A DNA stretch of 32,349 bases, taken from an uncultured Clostridia bacterium (GTDB lineage Bacteria > Bacillota > Clostridia > Christensenellales > CAG-917). The notes below the pieces were generated by a model. It worked only from the letters and a program-made list of their open reading frames with translations. It did not search any database and was not told the DNA's origin. The translations under genes and the position numbers were made by a program. Below are positions 27,409 to 32,349 of the stretch, piece by piece (position 1 is the first letter of the stretch; each line of letters starts with the position of its first letter). The DNA is taken from the NCBI GenBank assembly GCA_947589475.1, contig CANQBO010000006.1:73214-105562 (forward strand). Reading direction: 5' to 3'.

Positions 27409-28783
27409 AATTATAATCAATTAGATGTACGTTTTTCATATCGCAAGCTTTTTCTACGCATCCTTTTGTAAATCCCGATTTGGAAAATAGATAATAATGC
27501 ACGTCTGTATAATCAAACAGCCCGGACTTATAGATAAGCGACTCAAGCACATTGATGTCGACTTTTTCATTCGTCCATTTGCACTCGGCAAACAGCGCCG
27601 TATGCGCGTCCTGCTCGGCAACTATATCGATTTCGACTTGTTTTTTTTGAACAGGATCGTTCCCCCACCACCTGCCCAAAGAAGAAAACTCGATGGGGCT
27701 TTGACCGTTCAATAATAGCCGCCATAGATATTGCTTACAGATTTCTTCAAACACCTTGCCCATATGGTCAGATATTTGACGGTCAATATGTCTATAGACA
27801 ACTTCCTCGGCTCCCCTTGCTATTGCCGAATAGTTTGGCAAGACAAATCTATACCAAAATCTGAACATATTGTCATTGATAAGGTATATTGCCCTCTTCG
27901 AATTTTTTTCGCCATACGGAGTTTCTCTTTGAACGATCTCAAGTTCTATAAGCTGTTTTAGGTAGGTCGCGCAGACATTTGTTTCCACGCCGACTTTCGA
28001 CGCGATTTCGGACATTCTCGACGCTCCGAACGCGATCGCGGAAACAATGGCATTGTATATCGCGGGTTCTCTGACCTCTTGCTTGAGAAGATTGACAGGC
28101 TCCTCATACAATGCGGAAGAAGGGTTTAAAAATGTATTTTTGACATTTTGCTCTACGCTTAGCTTATCATTTATCTGCAACAGATATTGAGGCGTTCCTC
28201 CGACCATGCCATATGCCAAAGCCTTTTGCTCTTTTGAAAAGTTTTTGAAATAATCGCATACCTCAAAAAATTCGAACGGCTGAAGCTTGATTTGCGCTGT
28301 TTTTCTGCCGTACAGGGGCGCTTTGTATGCGAGGACTTTATCCTCCATATATGACATGGAAGATCCGCACAAGATCAACATCAGCTTTGACGTGCTTTGA
28401 TATCTGTCGATCAGCAGTTGTATCGTGGAAGCCAAACTTTTCTCGGCGCGGGCGACATACGGATATTCGTCTATCGCCAAAACAATACGCTTGTTTTGGG
28501 ACAGCTTAAACACATATTCCAACGCAGACTGAAAAGATGAAAAAATCGAATCTACGTCGAAACCGCTTGCATATTCCAAAATACACTTGCTTAAATTTTC
28601 AAGATTTTGCTTTGCATTGCTCTCTACGCCCATAAAATAAATCGCGTCTTTGTCTTTGACAAATTGATTTATAAGCGCGGTCTTGCCGACCCGCCTCCGC
28701 CCATAAATGACAACAAATTCAAACTTGTTGCTGTCATACAAATTTTGAAGTTTATGAAGTTCGCTGCCTCTTCCTATAAACAT
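27398..28783 (-). CDS. ATPase_2 / DUF234 family protein (461 aa)
   Basis: A P-loop ATPase of the archaeal ATPase_2 family: MFIGRGSEL start, Walker A YGRRRVGKTA (27-36), Walker B VLAIDEYPY (101-109) and a CGSS sensor-like motif. A winged-helix-like segment (MSEIASKVGV...TYLKQLIELEIV) is followed by a DUF234-type C-terminus with VEIDIVAE and FAECKW, spaced like the E-x-D...E-x-K residues of PD-(D/E)XK nucleases. The start is ATG 28783 because GGAGG (28789-28793) lies 5 nt upstream; the in-frame ATG at 28798 would place that site inside the gene. It is a stand-alone gene with its own promoter. The family's cellular role is unclear; ATP-driven DNA transaction or defence is inference only. Confidence 0.92.
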   Translation of the reverse strand: MFIGRGSELHKLQNLYDSNKFEFVVIYGRRRVGKTALINQFVKDKDAIYFMGVESNAKQNLENLSKCILEYASGFDVDSIFSSFQSALEYVFKLSQNKRIVLAIDEYPYVARAEKSLASTIQLLIDRYQSTSKLMLILCGSSMSYMEDKVLAYKAPLYGRKTAQIKLQPFEFFEVCDYFKNFSKEQKALAYGMVGGTPQYLLQINDKLSVEQNVKNTFLNPSSALYEEPVNLLKQEVREPAIYNAIVSAIAFGASRMSEIASKVGVETNVCATYLKQLIELEIVQRETPYGEKNSKRAIYLINDNMFRFWYRFVLPNYSAIARGAEEVVYRHIDRQISDHMGKVFEEICKQYLWRLLLNGQSPIEFSSLGRWWGNDPVQKKQVEIDIVAEQDAHTALFAECKWTNEKVDINVLESLIYKSGLFDYTDVHYYLFSKSGFTKGCVEKACDMKNVHLIDYNSML

Positions 28784-28788
28784 AGCTA

Positions 28789-28793
28789 CCTCC
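28789..28793 (-). promoter_or_regulatory. Ribosome binding site deciding the ATPase start
   Basis: GGAGG on the minus strand, 5 nt before ATG 28783, a consensus Shine-Dalgarno sequence. Confidence 0.8.
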
Positions 28794-28804
28794 GCCATAT
28801 AGAC

Positions 28805-28832
28805 ATTATATCACACGACAAAAAATAGTCAA
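28805..28832 (-). promoter_or_regulatory. Promoter of the ATPase_2/DUF234 gene
   Basis: On the minus strand, TTGACT (28827-28832), a 16-bp spacer and a perfect TATAAT (28805-28810), only 22 bp from the ATG. The leader is therefore very short, about 15 nt. Confidence 0.8.
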
Positions 28833-28973
28833 GTACGATTTGGCAAATTATGATTTGGTATTTTGTCGAAATTTCCGAAACCTGCGCATTTCGTTGAGTT
28901 GCTTCATTCCATGCCATGTCGCGGCCAACTTGCGCAACGCTGTCCGAGCTAATTTCTTTTTACTGTCATTCCG
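28833..28973. other. Intergenic stretch without recognised feature
   Basis: AT-rich sequence between the ATPase promoter and the repeat array. I see no gene, RNA or clear repeat in it. Confidence 0.6.
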
Positions 28974-29410
28974 AGCGGATGGGGTCCCCACAAAATTACA
29001 TAGTGATTTTGTGGGGTAAAGTGAGGAATCCCCTTATCCTGTTGTCATTTCGAGCGCAGTCGAGAAATCCCCCGGTGCAAGGGTTCGTCCTCTACAATGG
29101 GGATGCTTCGACAGGCTCAGCATGACATGTTAATACGTTGTCATTCCGAGCAACGTCGAGGAATCCCCTTGTATAGAGTGAGTGCCTTTATCATGGGGAT
29201 GCTTCGACAGGCTCAGCATGACATGTTAATACGTTGTCATTCCGAGCAACGTCGAGGAATCCCCCGGTGCAAGGGTTCGTCCTCTACAAAGGGGATGCTT
29301 CGACAGGCTCAGCATGACATGTTATATACGTTGTCATTCCGAGCAACGTCGAGGAATCCCCTGGTCCTGTTGTCATTCCGAGCAACGTCGAGGAATCCCC
29401 TGGTCCGAGC
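28974..29410. repeat. Palindromic repeat array with 96-bp tandem period
   Basis: It opens with one copy carrying the GGGGTCCCCACAAAAT...ATTTTGTGGGG insert (28974-29036). Units then start GTTGTCATT at 29041, 29137, 29233 and 29330 (spacing 96, 96, 97), and a short one at 29369. Each full unit has a GTCATTCCGAGC...GAGGAATCCCC arm and a GGGGATGCTTCGACAGGC...ATGACA arm that can pair. The period is a multiple of three, so long spurious ORFs appear on both strands. Confidence 0.85.
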
Positions 29411-29511
29411 TTTTTTATATTTCCCTCCCCTGTACTGAGCTATCAACGCAACGTTTGTACGAGAGGAGCAAATCACAAAGCGGCAAACGCATGGGGGCAC
29501 AGAGGCATACG

Positions 29512-29542
29512 AAAACGACGGAGCGAGCGCTCCGTCGTTTTT
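29512..29542 (-). terminator. Strong rho-independent terminator
   Basis: CGACGGAGC and GCTCCGTCG form a 9-bp stem with a GAGC loop, flanked by AAAA and TTTTT, so it is symmetric. It lies 39 nt past the stop codon of the large surface protein at 29581 and should end that transcript. Confidence 0.85.
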
Positions 29543-29580
29543 GATGTACCTAAAGTTCTTAGGGTGTTGTCGCTGAGGAA

Positions 29581-32349
29581 TTACGCTTTTGCAGGTGCGA
29601 GGTCGATCTCGTACCACACAGTGTAACCATTGTACTCTTCGGCAATAGGTGTAAATTTGTTTGTTGCTTTAACAGACGCAGGTATATACATTGACGGGTT
29701 AGGAGCTGTAGTTTCAAAGGTGTACGCATTACCATAAGTTGTGATCAAAGTTTGAAGCATCGCGGTAGTATCGCCAAGTTTCGCCTTCAACTCGTCGCTC
29801 AATTTGCCAAAGGCAGTATCGAGAGCTGTCTTCTTTGAAGTGACGTCGGAATCGGAAATATGCTCCGCATTTGTCTTATTGCCCCAATAATACGACGCAT
29901 AGGTGTCCAATGCCTTCAAATAGCCCGAATAGACGTCGTCTTTAGGAAGTTTGCCCGTGATTGCCGAGTTCGCCTTTGAATAATCCTGATCCAAAGAATA
30001 AGACTTCAAATATGCCGCGATATAAGCCTCGGTAAGCACAGCCTTTGCGTTGTCAGACAATGCGTCTTTTGCAGTATTGAGAGCATCCTTCTTGCCTTGC
30101 ACTACCTCTTCGCTGTATGTCGGGCTGTCCGGATTCTTTGTGCGTCCATATGCATAAGAGCAATAAGAACTCAAAGCACTATTGAACTTAGATCTTAGGC
30201 TTGAATTTTCGCTCTTGAGAAGAGCCGTCAATTCCGCTTTCACTACATCGAAAGACTTTGCCTCAGCCAATTTAGCCTTGTTTGCTTCTGCCAAGGTTTG
30301 GATCATTTCATCGGTGATTGCTGTCTTTGCCGCTTCGGGCAACTTTGCCTGTGCAGCCGCAAGGTTCGCCTTTCTCACCGCGACTGTATCATCGGATTGC
30401 GCATATGCCGTGATATACTTTGTGAGAGCGTCCTTGAATGCGCTTACGTTTGCCTTTTCTTCATCAACGTGCTTACTGAAGGCCTCTCTTGCCGCTTTGT
30501 ATGCATTTTCAACCGCTTTAGCAGCTTGATATTTAACGCTTATCGCATCGAAGTCTGCAGATTGATCTGTATTGTAGATCTTGTAAGCCTCGAGGCGAGT
30601 ATTTGCGTAGCTATATTCCCAATCAGATCTGGCCTTTTTGACTGTCCAATCTTGATAGGTCTTATATTCGGGTATAGCGTGTGCAGTTTCCAAAGCCTCT
30701 GCATATGCTTTTGCCTCGGCGCCCAGCTCTCTCTTGTAGACCTCATACAACTTGTCAAAGGCTGCTTTCAAGTCAGCGGGGGTCTTTCCCGGAATATACA
30801 TGCCGTTGTCTTCCCAATATTTTTCAACTGCTGCATAAGCGGCGTCCATCGCCTCTTGAACAGACGTATCGCCCTGTTCGATCACATATTTGTTGAGCCA
30901 ATAATTAAAGCACTCACTCAGACCTTGTGCGCTAGACAAACCTGACGCGCTGCCTTTTGCCATATGAGGCTCAATGATGTCTTTTACTTCTTGCAGAGCG
31001 ACGAAAGTAGTCTTCTTGTCGTTCAGCGCCTGTTGCTTAGCAGATAAATCAGCAGCTTGTTGACTTTCATCATATGACTTTTTAGCTTCATTAAACTTTG
31101 TTGTATTTTCGTCGGCGACCTTTTTGAGCTCTCCAACTTTCTTTTCAAGCGCAGTCTGTTCTGCCTTAATGCGATCCTTGATGTTTTGGACGGAAGTCGC
31201 TTCGCCGAAGCCTATGCGAGAAGTCCAATTGATTGCTACTGCGGGATCCTTGTGCAAGCCGAGGGTGATGTCCCAATTGAAACCGTTTGTGAAGTCAAAC
31301 GCAACTTGAAGTGCGTCCGGATTCTCTTCAAACACATTGGCCAAAACATCATCCAATGTCTCGCCGCTTACGCCGTCAAAGGCCAGCAATGCCGCGCCGC
31401 CGATCATGCCGCCCGTGAAACCTCTTACGAGAGAGTCAAGCGTAACGGACGCCCAACCTATGATGCCTTGTTTGCTCCAGTCATAAGTCGTGACCTTTTG
31501 GATCTCTTCGTCCGTGGTCGTCAGTTTGCCGAAAGCAAGGAATTGCGCAAACTTCGCAACTGTGCCGAGGAGTCCGTCTTTGGAAGTAAGGTTGATCTTG
31601 CCATTTTCACCGGAGAGAAGTGAAAGCGCGTAAACGATCGTGTTGTACGGGTTCATCTTTGCTTCTTCTTCAGGTTGAGGATCAGCCGCGCTGCTGCCGC
31701 TGCCCATCATGCCGCCGATCATGTCAATAACGCCCTTTACTGTGAGGTTCTTCACGACAAGACCCTGGAAGTTGGTGTTGTATTTGCCGCCTTCGCCATT
31801 AGCATCGGGAGCTGTTTCCCAATAACGAGCGTCAAAGCCTGCTTTAGCTTCCTTCAAAGACGGAGCGGAAAGCAAACTGTCAATCAATTTGCCAATGGGA
31901 CCGGAGAGGAGCATGTCATATGCGGAAATAGCCGCCGCACCGCTTGCGTTAAGCAAAAGTGCATTTGCGTCCGTTCTCACAGTGAGAGTATTATTTGTGT
32001 AGCTCAACTCAAAAGGCATGCCTGCGCCATACAGATACTCCTCTTCATATTTTGTGTCGAGGTGCCCTATCTTGAGCGCCGCATACAGCTCTGTGCCGTT
32101 GTGGGTTTCATTTGCAAGGTCGAGTTTCGCATTTGCGGTCACATAGATGTCTGTGGGCCATGCGCTTGCAAGACTGCCTGCCACGCGGAAACCTTCGAGC
32201 TCAATATGTTCCTCTACGTTCAGTTGCAAATTCTCCTTATACTGATCCAGATCATTGGGAGCAATAGATGCATTGGTAGCGTCGTGGATATTGAGGTTAT
32301 GGATAGTGAGTTGGACGAAGGGGAATTGACCGGACTTAATGGAGGAGAA
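29581..32349 (-). CDS. Large surface-type protein with coiled coil and helical repeats, N-terminus beyond window
   Basis: The frame is open across the right edge (reading FSSIKSGQFPF inward), so the start lies outside; 922 residues are visible. A TTG at 32229 is in frame but has no ribosome site and is not the start. The visible part begins beta-rich (LQLNVEEHIELEGF; ITLGLHKDPAVAINW), then has a strongly charged coiled coil encoded at about 31175-30960. The final third (about 30450-29720) holds three related helical units of about 75-80 residues, each with an A-L-x-x-Y-x-x-Y core followed by V-x-x-x-K-x-x-L-x-x-A. It ends YEIDLAPAKA without an LPXTG motif or C-terminal membrane helix. I do not recognise a named family; a cell-envelope or surface protein is the likely role. 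Confidence 0.88.
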   Translation of the reverse strand, partial: FSSIKSGQFPFVQLTIHNLNIHDATNASIAPNDLDQYKENLQLNVEEHIELEGFRVAGSLASAWPTDIYVTANAKLDLANETHNGTELYAALKIGHLDTKYEEEYLYGAGMPFELSYTNNTLTVRTDANALLLNASGAAAISAYDMLLSGPIGKLIDSLLSAPSLKEAKAGFDARYWETAPDANGEGGKYNTNFQGLVVKNLTVKGVIDMIGGMMGSGSSAADPQPEEEAKMNPYNTIVYALSLLSGENGKINLTSKDGLLGTVAKFAQFLAFGKLTTTDEEIQKVTTYDWSKQGIIGWASVTLDSLVRGFTGGMIGGAALLAFDGVSGETLDDVLANVFEENPDALQVAFDFTNGFNWDITLGLHKDPAVAINWTSRIGFGEATSVQNIKDRIKAEQTALEKKVGELKKVADENTTKFNEAKKSYDESQQAADLSAKQQALNDKKTTFVALQEVKDIIEPHMAKGSASGLSSAQGLSECFNYWLNKYVIEQGDTSVQEAMDAAYAAVEKYWEDNGMYIPGKTPADLKAAFDKLYEVYKRELGAEAKAYAEALETAHAIPEYKTYQDWTVKKARSDWEYSYANTRLEAYKIYNTDQSADFDAISVKYQAAKAVENAYKAAREAFSKHVDEEKANVSAFKDALTKYITAYAQSDDTVAVRKANLAAAQAKLPEAAKTAITDEMIQTLAEANKAKLAEAKSFDVVKAELTALLKSENSSLRSKFNSALSSYCSYAYGRTKNPDSPTYSEEVVQGKKDALNTAKDALSDNAKAVLTEAYIAAYLKSYSLDQDYSKANSAITGKLPKDDVYSGYLKALDTYASYYWGNKTNAEHISDSDVTSKKTALDTAFGKLSDELKAKLGDTTAMLQTLITTYGNAYTFETTAPNPSMYIPASVKATNKFTPIAEEYNGYTVWYEIDLAPAKA

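Noticed and set aside
26473..27420. Minus-strand frame of 315 codons opposite the six-TM gene
   Set aside because: The product is His/Arg/Asp-rich without structure. The plus strand has a consensus promoter, a ribosome site and six clear membrane helices.
29041..29410. CRISPR-like look of the repeat array
   Set aside because: The units are 96 bp, the segments between arms are not unique spacers, the arms are hairpin-forming dispersed repeats, and no cas gene is visible.
29097..29438. 113-codon frame across the 96-bp array, and similar small frames in 16967-18549
   Set aside because: The peptides (HSEQRRGIP, FRATSRNPL types) are translations of palindromic DNA repeats, kept open because the period is divisible by three. 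No start signals support them.

Overview
The window reads as low-to-mid GC Gram-positive DNA, most likely from an uncultivated, gut-type Clostridia (Firmicutes) lineage. This is inferred from strong purine-rich Shine-Dalgarno sites, consensus sigma-A promoters, Ig-like (Big_2) and MBG-type surface proteins, a Firmicutes-style ABC exporter, and dense dispersed palindromic repeats. No rRNA, tRNA, phage or CRISPR locus was seen, so the taxonomy is a guess.

Layout. (1) Positions 1-16627, minus strand: one uninterrupted reading frame of at least 5,542 codons that leaves the window at its C-terminal side. It encodes a giant exported protein with a long N-terminal region, a membrane/signal segment, a beta-helix-like region, a low-complexity linker and then about 28 MBG-like beta modules. 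Its promoter is visible at 16738-16765, and the -35/-10 spacer is mostly a run of ten G residues, a layout typical of phase-variable surface-protein promoters. (2) Positions 16628-18412: non-coding, with a 33-bp triple tandem repeat, a cluster of palindromic repeat elements, a 222-bp inverted-repeat element and a bidirectional terminator. (3) Positions 18413-26002, minus: a tight three-gene operon of ABC ATPase, ABC permease and a 1,739-residue membrane-anchored Ig-like/beta-helix protein. (4) Positions 26003-26598: a divergent regulatory region with two good promoters and several inverted repeats. (5) Positions 26599-27408, plus: a six-TM membrane protein, convergent with and overlapping by 11 bp (6) 27398-28783, minus: an ATPase_2/DUF234 protein with a nuclease-like C-terminus. 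(7) Positions 28833-29511: mostly a 96-bp tandem array of the same palindromic repeat family. (8) Positions 29581-32349, minus: the C-terminal 922 residues of another large surface-type protein with a coiled coil and helical repeats, ending at a strong terminator.

How it fits together. Most of the coding capacity is extracellular: three very large repeat-built proteins. One is tied genetically to an ABC exporter. Another appears to be under a contingency (slippage) promoter. The palindromic repeat clusters lie between these blocks. The most promising unusual items are the giant ORF with its poly-G promoter, and the ABC transporter coupled to a very large Ig-like/beta-helix protein.
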